64,000 bases of DNA from CAZOAR01 sp964577985 (lineage in GTDB: Bacteria > Gemmatimonadota > CAZMKB01 > CAZNLH01): the NCBI GenBank assembly GCA_964577985.1, contig CAZOAR010000001.1, positions 1 through 64,000 on the forward strand, written 5' to 3'. Numbering within the stretch: the stretch's first letter is position 1; each line of letters begins with the position of its first letter. Positions 25,858 through 33,850 of this stretch are shown here, one piece after another. The notes under the pieces were generated by a model, which did not search any database, had not been told where the DNA came from, and saw only the letters and a program-made list of their open reading frames with translations. A program made the translations under genes and the position numbers.

Positions 25858-27435
25858 CTAATTGTTCACTCTCTCCCCGGTAGACTGCGCGAGCTCGAAG
25901 AGGCCTGCCAGTGTCTTTCCTCTCTCTATCGTCTCGAGAGCTTTCTCTGCCTCGACGTCCTTGCCAAAGCCTTTCTTCTTTGCGATCCCCTCTCCCCAGT
26001 ATGCTCGATTGATTTCATACTCAAGGCGCATCGTGACAAATTCTGCTTCTGAAGAATACTCATCTTCCGAGAGTTCCACCCCCTCTTCCATCAGATAGTC
26101 GTAGAATTCCCGTCTCAGCTCGCTGGTAACCTCGAAATCTTTACTCAGGTCAGGATTCCTGCTCTTGAATGACACCACGAAGTTGAAGAAGACTGGTTTT
26201 ACAAGCATCTTGTGTGCCGCCTCGGACAGATCGGGTGATTCGACTACAATATCCGGGTTTATCCCACCACCACCGGACACTTCTCTCCCGGAGTCGGTGA
26301 AGTAGCTGTTATGCTCAGAGCCGTTGCCTTCCACTGGAGCATTCACTTCTATTGCCGACACTTCCGACTCCTCGGCTTTATGGATGCTCCGTCCGCTTGG
26401 TGTGTAGTAGTAGGCCGTCGTCAGGCGAAGCGCGTAATCCCGGCCGAGATCGAAGAGGGTCTGCACAGACCCTTTGCCGAAGGAAGGCTCGCCCAGGATA
26501 AGAGACCTGTCATGGTCCTGCAGGGCTCCGGCCACTATTTCAGAGGCACTGGCACTGTACTTGTTTATCAAGGTGACCATGGGAATCTTGCCTGTGATGC
26601 CATCCCTGGACGCGCGATACTCTCGATCCTGACCTTCAATCCGCCCGTTCGTGTAGACGATCATTTCCCCTTTTTCCATGAATATCTCCGAGACCGCCAC
26701 CGCCTGGTTGAGAAGCCCTCCGGGGTTGTATCTGAGGTCAAGTATGAGGCCCTCCATGCCCTGCGCCTTGAGTTCCTCAACCGCCCGCCGGACTTCTTCA
26801 CCACTCTTCTCGGAAAATGTGGACAGGCGAACGTAACCGGTCGTGGGGGTTACCATGAAAAAGTAGGGTACCGACTTCACCTTGATTATGTCCCTTGTTA
26901 TCGTGACATCAAAAGGCTCTTCCACCCCTTCCCGGCCGACGGTGATCGTGACCTGCGTTCCCTTCGGACCCCTGATGACCTTCACCGCGTCGAGGGTGTT
27001 CCAGCCTGTGGTCGATTCACCCTCGATCTTGATTATCCGATCTCCGCCCCGCAGACCAAGGGCGTATGCGGGTGTCCCCTCGATGGGCGAGATGACGGTC
27101 AACATGTTGTTTCTGATCCCGATCTCGATCCCTATTCCACCGAACCTGCCCCTGGTATCCACTTTCAGGTCGTTGTAGTCATCCGGGTCGAGAAACTGGC
27201 TATATGGATCGAGGCTCCCTACCATGCCTTCGAGCGATCGAATGATAAGATCTGCGGGATCAACATCACTCACGTAACGAGAGGAAACTTTGTCGATCAC
27301 ATTCTGATAAAGCTCCACCTTTTCATAAACCGACTCGTCGACAGCCGCTTCGCCACAAGCCGGATCGAAGGAAAGCGTTGCGGCCACAAGGACGATGAAG
27401 AGTGAACTCTTCAGTGCTGTTCCCATTCGTTTCAT
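25858..27435 (-). CDS. ctpA: S41 carboxy-terminal processing protease
   Basis: A 525-residue periplasmic serine protease with a signal peptide (LKSSLFIVLVAATLSFDPACG). A helical domain (SRYVSDVDPADLI) precedes a PDZ domain (FGGIGIEIGIRNNMLTVISPIEGTPAYALGLRGGD). The S41 core has the Ser nucleophile in KYSASASEIVAGALQDHDR and the Lys base in GEPSFGKGSVQ. It cleaves C-terminal tails of periplasmic or envelope proteins. AAGGAGGG is four bases before the ATG. Between the serine and lysine blocks and the C-terminus lies an Asn/Glu-rich insert. The C-terminal 100 residues are the usual charged extension. Confidence 0.9.
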   Translation of the reverse strand: MKRMGTALKSSLFIVLVAATLSFDPACGEAAVDESVYEKVELYQNVIDKVSSRYVSDVDPADLIIRSLEGMVGSLDPYSQFLDPDDYNDLKVDTRGRFGGIGIEIGIRNNMLTVISPIEGTPAYALGLRGGDRIIKIEGESTTGWNTLDAVKVIRGPKGTQVTITVGREGVEEPFDVTITRDIIKVKSVPYFFMVTPTTGYVRLSTFSEKSGEEVRRAVEELKAQGMEGLILDLRYNPGGLLNQAVAVSEIFMEKGEMIVYTNGRIEGQDREYRASRDGITGKIPMVTLINKYSASASEIVAGALQDHDRSLILGEPSFGKGSVQTLFDLGRDYALRLTTAYYYTPSGRSIHKAEESEVSAIEVNAPVEGNGSEHNSYFTDSGREVSGGGGINPDIVVESPDLSEAAHKMLVKPVFFNFVVSFKSRNPDLSKDFEVTSELRREFYDYLMEEGVELSEDEYSSEAEFVTMRLEYEINRAYWGEGIAKKKGFGKDVEAEKALETIERGKTLAGLFELAQSTGERVNN

Positions 27436-27776
27436 CTAGCCCTCCTTATTCTTCTGGTTACCTGTTACGATCTGTGCATCTGATAAGCCCGGCTGTACAA
27501 ATTAACTATCCAAACACCAGCGGTGGGCAGAAGTTCCTCAAACGGAGACCAACGCTTCGCTTTCGCCATCTGCCACCCCTCATACCCGTCCCGTATTCTG
27601 ATGCCACCGCCTCAACCGGTCTGTGTTCCTGGAGAACAACCTCCGCGGAACCTGCCATGTCTCCTGCTTGAAGCGACAGGAATGAGGAGATCAAGAATCA
27701 TACCATGCGCGATACTCCCGGTCACACGCAAGTGCGCGATAACACGTCCTCAAGCCCCTGAGCCGCCAGATTCTCA
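27436..27776. other. Gene-free stretch between prepilin peptidase and ctpA
   Basis: I see no gene, RNA or clear promoter. A 62-codon minus-strand frame (27506-27694) lacks a ribosome-binding site and homologous features. The only signal is the ctpA ribosome-binding site at the left end. Confidence 0.6.
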
Positions 27777-28475
27777 TCATTGCCCCAGGAAGGAGGAGAG
27801 GTAGAGCCTTACGAGTGGATCCTTGAAGTAGATCGACAACAGGCCGCCGACGGCGAGAAATATTCCGAATGGAATCAGTCTCCGCTTCCTGATATTCAGT
27901 GGACCGAAGACGACGGTGCCAAGTAGAGACCCCATGAAGAGTGTGGATATGACACCCTGCCACCCGACGAAACTGCCTATCATCGCCATCATCTTGACGT
28001 CTCCCATCCCCATCGCTTCTTTCTTGAACAATCTTTCCCCCATCCAGGCAACACACAACAAAAGGCCTCCCCCGAAAAAGGCTCCGCCAAAAGCACTCTG
28101 AGGGCTTATCTCGCCGGGGCTGAACGATAGCGCCAGGCCGACCACCAGGCCACCGATGCTGAGCTCGTCCGGAATAACGAAAAACTCTCCGTCTACGAAT
28201 GCCATCGATGTCACGAAAAGGAAGAAAACAGTCCGCGTAAGGAACTCCAGGTCCAGACCCCACAATGTGTAATGGACGATAAAGATGACCGCTGTGAGCA
28301 GCTCGACGACCGGATATCGAATTGATATTCGCCCGCCGCAATGACGGCACCTGCCACGAGACAACAGGTAGCTGGCAAGTGGAATGTTATCGATGATCGT
28401 TAGTGGATGTCTGCATTGCGGACAGAACGAACCGGGGATGACAACGGATAAACTTCTCGGCAGCCTGAAAATCAC
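27777..28475 (-). CDS. Prepilin peptidase (A24 family), start codon unclear
   Basis: A membrane aspartic protease that removes type IV prepilin/pseudopilin leaders and N-methylates them. Two CxxC pairs (CPQCRHPL, CRHCGG) form the zinc-binding methylase loop; the catalytic aspartates are in MAFVDGEFFVIPDELS and GMGDVKMM. The only canonical start, GTG 28475, gives 232 residues but cuts off the conserved first helix. That helix is encoded in the same frame upstream (LCAGSFLNVV at 28502-28473, after TAIVGTLG), reaching back without ATG, GTG or TTG to the stop of the radical SAM gene at 28577. A start at ATA 28541, ATC 28532/28520 or CTG 28508 is implied. See findings. Confidence 0.85.
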   Translation of the reverse strand: MIFRLPRSLSVVIPGSFCPQCRHPLTIIDNIPLASYLLSRGRCRHCGGRISIRYPVVELLTAVIFIVHYTLWGLDLEFLTRTVFFLFVTSMAFVDGEFFVIPDELSIGGLVVGLALSFSPGEISPQSAFGGAFFGGGLLLCVAWMGERLFKKEAMGMGDVKMMAMIGSFVGWQGVISTLFMGSLLGTVVFGPLNIRKRRLIPFGIFLAVGGLLSIYFKDPLVRLYLSSFLGQ

Positions 28476-28574
28476 TACGTTCAGAAAACTCCCGGCGCAG
28501 AGCCCCAGGGTGCCGACGATTGCTGTATGGATGCCTTCTATCGTTCTCTCGATGCTGGGATGCCGATGCGGTCC

Positions 28575-30023
28575 TCAAAGCCGCATAAAGTCCTTTACGT
28601 GCCCGGAAACAGCCCTGGCACCATTGAGGAGGTACTTCACATCGCTCAGGCCCCTGACGCGCAGCAGGTTGTTCAAAATGAATCTTGGGTGCCAGAAAAT
28701 CTTGTATATCTCTCCACAGATGGCCGCTATCTCCTGGGGTTCCATGTCAGGCGTGTTCAGGACGGGAGCGGACATGTCATATTTTTCATAATCCGCGGGG
28801 TCGATCCGGAACCAGCCATTCTCGACCGCCATGGCATGCAACGGCGTACCGGGGTATGGGACTACGACCGTTGACTGGAGCATCTCTGCCCATCCCTTTA
28901 TCATCAACTCTCTGGCCAGATCGAGAGTCTTCCGAGCCTCATCCCGCGTCTCCCATGGATACCCGACCATAATAGTCAACTGGACATCGATTCCCGCCTT
29001 GCTCGCTATCTTCGACCCATCAACGATATCCTCCACCCTGATTCCCTTGTCAATGCGATCCAGGGTGGCCTGGTTGGCAGACTCGAGCCCTGACTTTATC
29101 TTCCGAAAACCTGCCTTTTTCATCAAGTCGACCAGGTCCGGCTTGATGTCGGTGAATCTCATATTACACGAGAAGAGGATCTCTTTGTTGTATCCTCTCT
29201 CTATCATTCCGTTGCAGAACGTCTTCAGCCAGCCGCCACCCGGAAAATCACCCGTGTCGTCAAAGATCTCCCTGACACCGTGTTCCTTTATCAGAAGACC
29301 TATCTCATCGAGGACGCTCTCCGGGCTTCGAACACTGAACCTGGGATGCGTGGTGGTCCACGAGCAGAAGATGCATCTGGCCCAGTGACAATCCCGGCCC
29401 GCCATTGTGTAGAAGAATGGGTCTCTCTTCTTCCATTTCTCAAAATAGAGGGGTGCTTTCGTGAGCACTCGGTCTATAAAGGGGAGCGAATCGAGGTCGA
29501 CTTTCGACTCGAAAGCGCCGGTGTTGCGGATTTCTCCATTCCTGCGATAGAGGACCCCGGCCGGCAGATCAGAATTGTCCCGGAGATACCCGCATATGCC
29601 CAGCAGAAGAAAATCGTAATGCCCACCTGTCAACGCAAAATCGGCTGGACACATCCTCATAGTCTCTTCCGGAAGAGCCGTGACATGGTCACCCATCAGC
29701 GCCACCTTCGTCTCGGGGAGCCTCTCCTTGATCTTCTTTACCAGCTCCCAGTGCTGTTTCACCACGGGTGTCTTTGTCTCCATGGCGACAAGGGCGGGTT
29801 TGACATCTTCGAGATTCTTCCAGAAATCATCTTCGTTGAGGCCTTCTGTTATGCAGTCGAGCCAGTGTACCCCGAACCCGTTCGCCTTAAGCAGGGTGGC
29901 TGCGCTGGCCGGGACAAGCGGGAATATGAAAGCAGGCACATTATACCACTGGAATTGCCTGTTCTGCGTCAGCATCGGACTCCCTTTTCCTTTCAAGGGA
30001 GGATAAGCGATCATAACTTCCAT
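28575..30023 (-). CDS. B12-binding-like radical SAM protein
   Basis: A 482-residue protein. The N-terminal 150 residues have a cobalamin-binding-domain layout (YPPL, then ALMGDHVTALPEE and GHYDFLLLG). The radical SAM core starts near residue 205 with Cys212-x4-Cys217-x2-Cys220, the CxWxxCxFC type rather than the common Cx3Cx2C; the downstream strand motifs KIKSGLESANQATLDRIDKG and LTIMVGYPWETRDEA are typical. The substrate is unknown. Its place among glycosyltransferases suggests methylation or rearrangement of a glycan or lipid precursor. Its TGA stop is in frame with, and directly followed by, the prepilin peptidase reading frame. Confidence 0.82.
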   Translation of the reverse strand: MEVMIAYPPLKGKGSPMLTQNRQFQWYNVPAFIFPLVPASAATLLKANGFGVHWLDCITEGLNEDDFWKNLEDVKPALVAMETKTPVVKQHWELVKKIKERLPETKVALMGDHVTALPEETMRMCPADFALTGGHYDFLLLGICGYLRDNSDLPAGVLYRRNGEIRNTGAFESKVDLDSLPFIDRVLTKAPLYFEKWKKRDPFFYTMAGRDCHWARCIFCSWTTTHPRFSVRSPESVLDEIGLLIKEHGVREIFDDTGDFPGGGWLKTFCNGMIERGYNKEILFSCNMRFTDIKPDLVDLMKKAGFRKIKSGLESANQATLDRIDKGIRVEDIVDGSKIASKAGIDVQLTIMVGYPWETRDEARKTLDLARELMIKGWAEMLQSTVVVPYPGTPLHAMAVENGWFRIDPADYEKYDMSAPVLNTPDMEPQEIAAICGEIYKIFWHPRFILNNLLRVRGLSDVKYLLNGARAVSGHVKDFMRL

Positions 30024-30158
30024 CTTCCACTAACTCCTGATAACCATATTGATTCAACTTCTCACCGGTCACAACCTGTAGCAGCACCGGGACTATCCTA
30101 TACTAAACTAATCAAACAGGAACATAAAGCCACCCTTGCAATAACCTTACCAACCGGT

Positions 30159-30926
30159 TCACTTCCTCGCGAAGGCCCTTCCCAGCCTGGCGAAGATAAC
30201 TCTCGCCAGGAATCTGGTGTTTCCCACGAGATATCTATTCCACATTCTTCCCGGCTCATATGTGAGTCTGAAAAGCCATTCCAACCCGTTATCCAGCATC
30301 CAGCGCGGAGCGCGAGGAACAACACCCGCTGTAAAGTCGAAAAGGGCTCCCACTGCCCAGCAGACGGGGGCATCAATCATTTCCCTGTTGCGATATATGA
30401 ACTTCTCCTGGATGGGTGACCCCATGCCGACGAGCAGGATATCGGGGCTCTTCGAATTTACGGTTTCTATCGCTTCTGCTATCTTGTCTTCATCCGTCAG
30501 ATAGCCATGGTGTACGCCCGAGATCTTGAGAGAGGGATAGAGGCCTTTTAGTCTGGAGGCCGCCCTTTCCGGGACTCCGGGACGACTTCCCAGCAGGAAG
30601 ATGGAGTAGCCCTTCTCCTGGCAGAAGTTGCCGAGGTCAAATATCCAGTCCGCTCCGGTCATCCTCCCGGGTATATGTCCTCCGATTATCCTGGCACCGA
30701 GAACGACTCCATATCCATCGCAATATACCAGATCCGCAAGGTTCAGGATCTTCCTGTACTCTCCGTCAACGCCGGCGACATTGACGCAGTAAACATTCGC
30801 GTAAAGCACGGTCTTTCTGTCACCGGACAGGATAAACTCCTCCACCCTGAGAAGGACCTGTCCCAGCTCGAGAGGATCTACCTTAACCCCCAGGACATCG
30901 ACTCTCTTCCGCACCGGATCAGTCAT
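30159..30926 (-). CDS. WecG/TagA/CpsF-family glycosyltransferase
   Basis: A 255-residue inverting GT26 enzyme that adds an N-acetyl-mannosamine/mannosaminuronic-type sugar to an undecaprenyl-linked precursor at the inner face of the inner membrane. Motifs in order: NVYCVNVAGVDGEYR, ADLVYCDGYGVVLGARIIGG, MTGADWIFDL, IFLLGSRPGVPERAA, DILLVGMGSPIQEKFI and CWAVGALFDFTAG-x-x-PRAPRWMLDNGLEWLFRL. This is complete for the family. It is in the polysaccharide island between a GT4 gene and the radical SAM gene. Confidence 0.9.
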   Translation of the reverse strand: MTDPVRKRVDVLGVKVDPLELGQVLLRVEEFILSGDRKTVLYANVYCVNVAGVDGEYRKILNLADLVYCDGYGVVLGARIIGGHIPGRMTGADWIFDLGNFCQEKGYSIFLLGSRPGVPERAASRLKGLYPSLKISGVHHGYLTDEDKIAEAIETVNSKSPDILLVGMGSPIQEKFIYRNREMIDAPVCWAVGALFDFTAGVVPRAPRWMLDNGLEWLFRLTYEPGRMWNRYLVGNTRFLARVIFARLGRAFARK

Positions 30927-31125
30927 CCCGCCCTTCCCTGCAACAATGTCTCCTCAAGGCCTGAGCTCACTCTCCGCCGACGCTACGCACACCTCATCCA
31001 CATCCGGGTCTACGCCCGCGCTACCTCCTGGTGCCCCGCTATCCATGGCGTCTCCATTCTCCTGTTGGCTGCGGTTACAATGCTGATAACCCCGGGCTGT
31101 CACCTTACCGCGGTGATGAGTTCCT

Positions 31126-32313
31126 TCAAGACTCGGGGGAGCCACAATACGCCTCCAGCGTTCGCCTGGCGCACCTGTCCCACGTGAAACCACCTGCCCT
31201 TTTTTTCCCTCTGTCAGTCAGCTTTCGCCGTAGCTGGTTATTACCCATGACGCCCCTGATCGCTTCCGCTATTTCGGATACGCTATCAGGTGAGACAAGA
31301 ATTGCGGCATCTCCGGCCACCTCCGGCAGACTCGAGGTGTTTGAGGTGACAACCGGTGCACCGGCCGCCATGGCCTCCAGGACCGGCATCCCGAAGCCCT
31401 CATAAAGCGATGGGTAGACGAACACTTCTGCTGACTGATACAGGAAGGGCAGTTCCTCCTCCGGGACATATCCCGGGAATATGACCGCACTCTCGAGTCC
31501 GGACTCACGGACCTTACTGTGAACGCGCTCGCTCTCCCAGCCTTCTTTCCCCACCAGCAGGAGCTTCAGTTCAGGTTCATCGAGCTCCCCGAATGCCTCG
31601 ATGAGGACTTCAACATTCTTCCTTGGCTCAAGCGTACCCACAAAGAGGATATAGGGAAAACCGCCGCTGTACTTACGGGCAATCTTCTCATCCGGTCTTT
31701 CGAGAAAAAAGATCTTGTCGACTCCATTGTGGGCGACGGTGATCCTGCTGGCGTCCACGCCCAGCTTGGTCACCATTTCACTCCTGCTGAACTCCGACAC
31801 GGTCAGCAATTCATCCACATAGCCGAGCCTCTCCACGCAACGATTAAACCTGTCGACAATTTCCTGCGTTGATGTCTCCGGCCGAACCATCGGGACAAGA
31901 TCATGAAAGGTGAGGACTGTCTTTGAAAACGTCCATCGAAGCGGGTCTTCCATGTGAGACGGGTAGTGTATTACATCGACGCCTCTGGAAAGATATGAGA
32001 GGGACTTCACAATGCCCCGCCTCAGCCTGCTGAAATCGGATATTTCCTTCTTCACCGGCGGCGGGACGTCATCCGCGGCCTGCACGGGTTCATGATGCTG
32101 TCTGATCCCGAGAAACTCCTTAAGTATGGGAAAATAGCGGATATCGAAGCGATCAAACGGGCCATTGTCCCTGTACTTTTCCTGGAAGACCAGGATCTCC
32201 ACTCCCTCAATACGTTCAAGGGCCAGGATGAGGTTGTAGGCGTACTTGTCTATGCCGGGGAGGCCGGTCCCGAGGAGAAAAGTGCTGATGGGTATACCTA
32301 TCCTGAGCGCCAT
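31126..32313 (-). CDS. Glycosyltransferase family 4
   Basis: A 395-residue GT-B glycosyltransferase. The N-terminal motif GTGLPGIDKYAYNLILAL is the acceptor-domain Gly loop. In the C-terminal domain, LFVGTLEPRKNVEVLIEAF precedes PSLYEGFGMPVLEAMAAGAPVV with the E-x7-E pair, followed by TSSLPEVAGDAAILV. This pattern is typical of mannosyl-/rhamnosyl-type GT4 enzymes of capsule loci. The ATG has AGGAT upstream. It is about 45 bp from the flavoprotein gene upstream. Confidence 0.88.
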   Translation of the reverse strand: MALRIGIPISTFLLGTGLPGIDKYAYNLILALERIEGVEILVFQEKYRDNGPFDRFDIRYFPILKEFLGIRQHHEPVQAADDVPPPVKKEISDFSRLRRGIVKSLSYLSRGVDVIHYPSHMEDPLRWTFSKTVLTFHDLVPMVRPETSTQEIVDRFNRCVERLGYVDELLTVSEFSRSEMVTKLGVDASRITVAHNGVDKIFFLERPDEKIARKYSGGFPYILFVGTLEPRKNVEVLIEAFGELDEPELKLLLVGKEGWESERVHSKVRESGLESAVIFPGYVPEEELPFLYQSAEVFVYPSLYEGFGMPVLEAMAAGAPVVTSNTSSLPEVAGDAAILVSPDSVSEIAEAIRGVMGNNQLRRKLTDRGKKRAGGFTWDRCARRTLEAYCGSPES

Positions 32314-32358
32314 TTCTGATCCTGTCCACTCCCGACGGGCCTCATCAGATGTCCTGGA

Positions 32359-33708
32359 TCAGAGCCCCGTATCGTACGTCGTCTCTTCCGCGCCCTCGAG
32401 CACGCGATCGACCCATTCCACACCCTGCATCACGGAGTGATCCATGTTGCCTACCTCGTATTTCCATCCGCCAAATCTTCCTCTCGAGAAGATTTTGTGC
32501 CTTTCCAGGAATTCATGGATCGTTCTCAGTGCTTCGTTTCTTCCCAGTGAAGGGACCGGAAGGAGATAATCGACGTCCATGAGGTACTTGGATTCGATCC
32601 TCTCTCTGTCGTGATCGCTCAACAGCGTGGAATTACTCAATCCTGTCAAGGTCTCTTCAATGATTGTATCCTTCGATACCGGCCTGAACTCTGAATACGA
32701 CGTTTCGCAGAGGAGCGAATAGTAGTCCTCTCCCGGAGTCATGTTTGGCGAGTAATTCGATAGATAGGTGACCCTGTAGAACGGTGAGTCATCCTGAGGA
32801 AAATACATCCAGTTCTTATCGCTCGGGCAGGGTGCGTGTATGCCGACGCCAACAATATAGCCCCCCGCCCACTTGAGTTGCCCCGCGGCATTTATGACGT
32901 TTTCGTCGATGTCCGCTCCCATCATCTCGATCAATCGTGTAACCGGAATCGTGCTGAAGAGGAGGTCAAATTGAGTCTGCGAACCATCCTCGAAAGTGGC
33001 TACTCTCTGATCCAGATCGATGCCGGACACCTCATGGTCGAGGTGAAGACGGTCGCCAAGGTGCGGGACGAAGCTGTCGAACAACCCTCCGGTGCCACCG
33101 TGAAGAGGGAATAGAAACTCGTTATTTGGTCCCCACTCCGAATCTTCTCTCTTGAATATGATATTGGAGATAACTCTTTCGAGATCGACGACGCTGACCC
33201 TCTCGCCGATCCAGCTGTAATCCATCTGGTCAGGGGGCGTCGACCAGACCTTATTGTTGTACGGAATGAGAAAATACCTGGCAATTCCATCTCCGAACGA
33301 CGCCAGTATCCAGTCCTCGAAATTCCTGATCTCCCGGTGGTCGTCTCTTGTCTGCAGGAGTCCCCTCGTACATTCGAACACGACCTCCTCCGGCAGGAAA
33401 TGAAAGTTGTTCTGGAAGGGATACTTGACGAAGCGATCCATCAGCCACACCCAGCTTTCACGCTGATGCCGGACTATGTCCTCCTTGAGAAGCGTCTCCA
33501 CGAGCCTGTCAAAGTATTCGTAGTGTGAAAAGATTATGTGCCCTCCAAGGTCCCACGTGAATCCTTTATCATCCCTGGGACTCGCCGACAAGCCGCCTAC
33601 ATGGTCATCTCTCTCGAAGATATGCCAGTCCGGATGCCCCTTCTCCTGGAGGCGATACGCGGCGCCAAGCCCGGTCGGGCCGGCACCCAGAACAACTATG
33701 TTCTCCAT
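32359..33708 (-). CDS. FAD-dependent oxidoreductase, UDP-galactopyranose mutase-like
   Basis: A 449-residue flavoprotein. The FAD-binding start is IVVLGAGPTGLGAAYRLQEKG with the GGLS-x8-FTWDLGGHIIFSHYEYF motif close to the UDP-galactopyranose mutase/amine-oxidase-like proteins of polysaccharide loci; 'YNNKVWSTPPDQMDYSWIGERV' is another hallmark. Expected role: isomerisation or oxidation of a nucleotide sugar or lipid-linked sugar in the cytoplasm. The ATG at 33708 is preferred over 33750 because GGAAGGAAG precedes it and the Rossmann motif then starts at residue 3. True UGM activity is not certain; a protoporphyrinogen-oxidase-like enzyme is the alternative. Confidence 0.78.
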   Translation of the reverse strand: MENIVVLGAGPTGLGAAYRLQEKGHPDWHIFERDDHVGGLSASPRDDKGFTWDLGGHIIFSHYEYFDRLVETLLKEDIVRHQRESWVWLMDRFVKYPFQNNFHFLPEEVVFECTRGLLQTRDDHREIRNFEDWILASFGDGIARYFLIPYNNKVWSTPPDQMDYSWIGERVSVVDLERVISNIIFKREDSEWGPNNEFLFPLHGGTGGLFDSFVPHLGDRLHLDHEVSGIDLDQRVATFEDGSQTQFDLLFSTIPVTRLIEMMGADIDENVINAAGQLKWAGGYIVGVGIHAPCPSDKNWMYFPQDDSPFYRVTYLSNYSPNMTPGEDYYSLLCETSYSEFRPVSKDTIIEETLTGLSNSTLLSDHDRERIESKYLMDVDYLLPVPSLGRNEALRTIHEFLERHKIFSRGRFGGWKYEVGNMDHSVMQGVEWVDRVLEGAEETTYDTGL

Positions 33709-33792
33709 CTTGCTTCCTTCCCGTTCGCTCCTCGCCTCAGGTCTACACAAGGCGCAGATGCCTCACCACGAGCATGAATTTTCACAAAGCCT

Positions 33793-33822
33793 ATTCTAAC
33801 AAATCGGACCTCTATATTGCAA
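33793..33822 (-). promoter_or_regulatory. Possible internal promoter before the UGM-like gene
   Basis: On the minus strand TTGCAA (33822-33817), an 18-bp spacer and TAGAAT (33798-33793). It falls in the 142-bp gap between the first membrane sulfatase gene and the flavoprotein gene, one of the few real gaps in the island. Confidence 0.35.
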
Positions 33823-33850
33823 GCGTATTCCATTATCCTCTCCCGGAACC

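Noticed and set aside
28575..28577. TGA read as selenocysteine joining the radical SAM protein to the prepilin peptidase
   Set aside because: Sequence after TGA shows no convincing SECIS-like hairpin, the upstream protein ends at a natural place, and the intervening 20 codons (GPHRHPS...) look like non-coding sequence. Non-canonical initiation is simpler.
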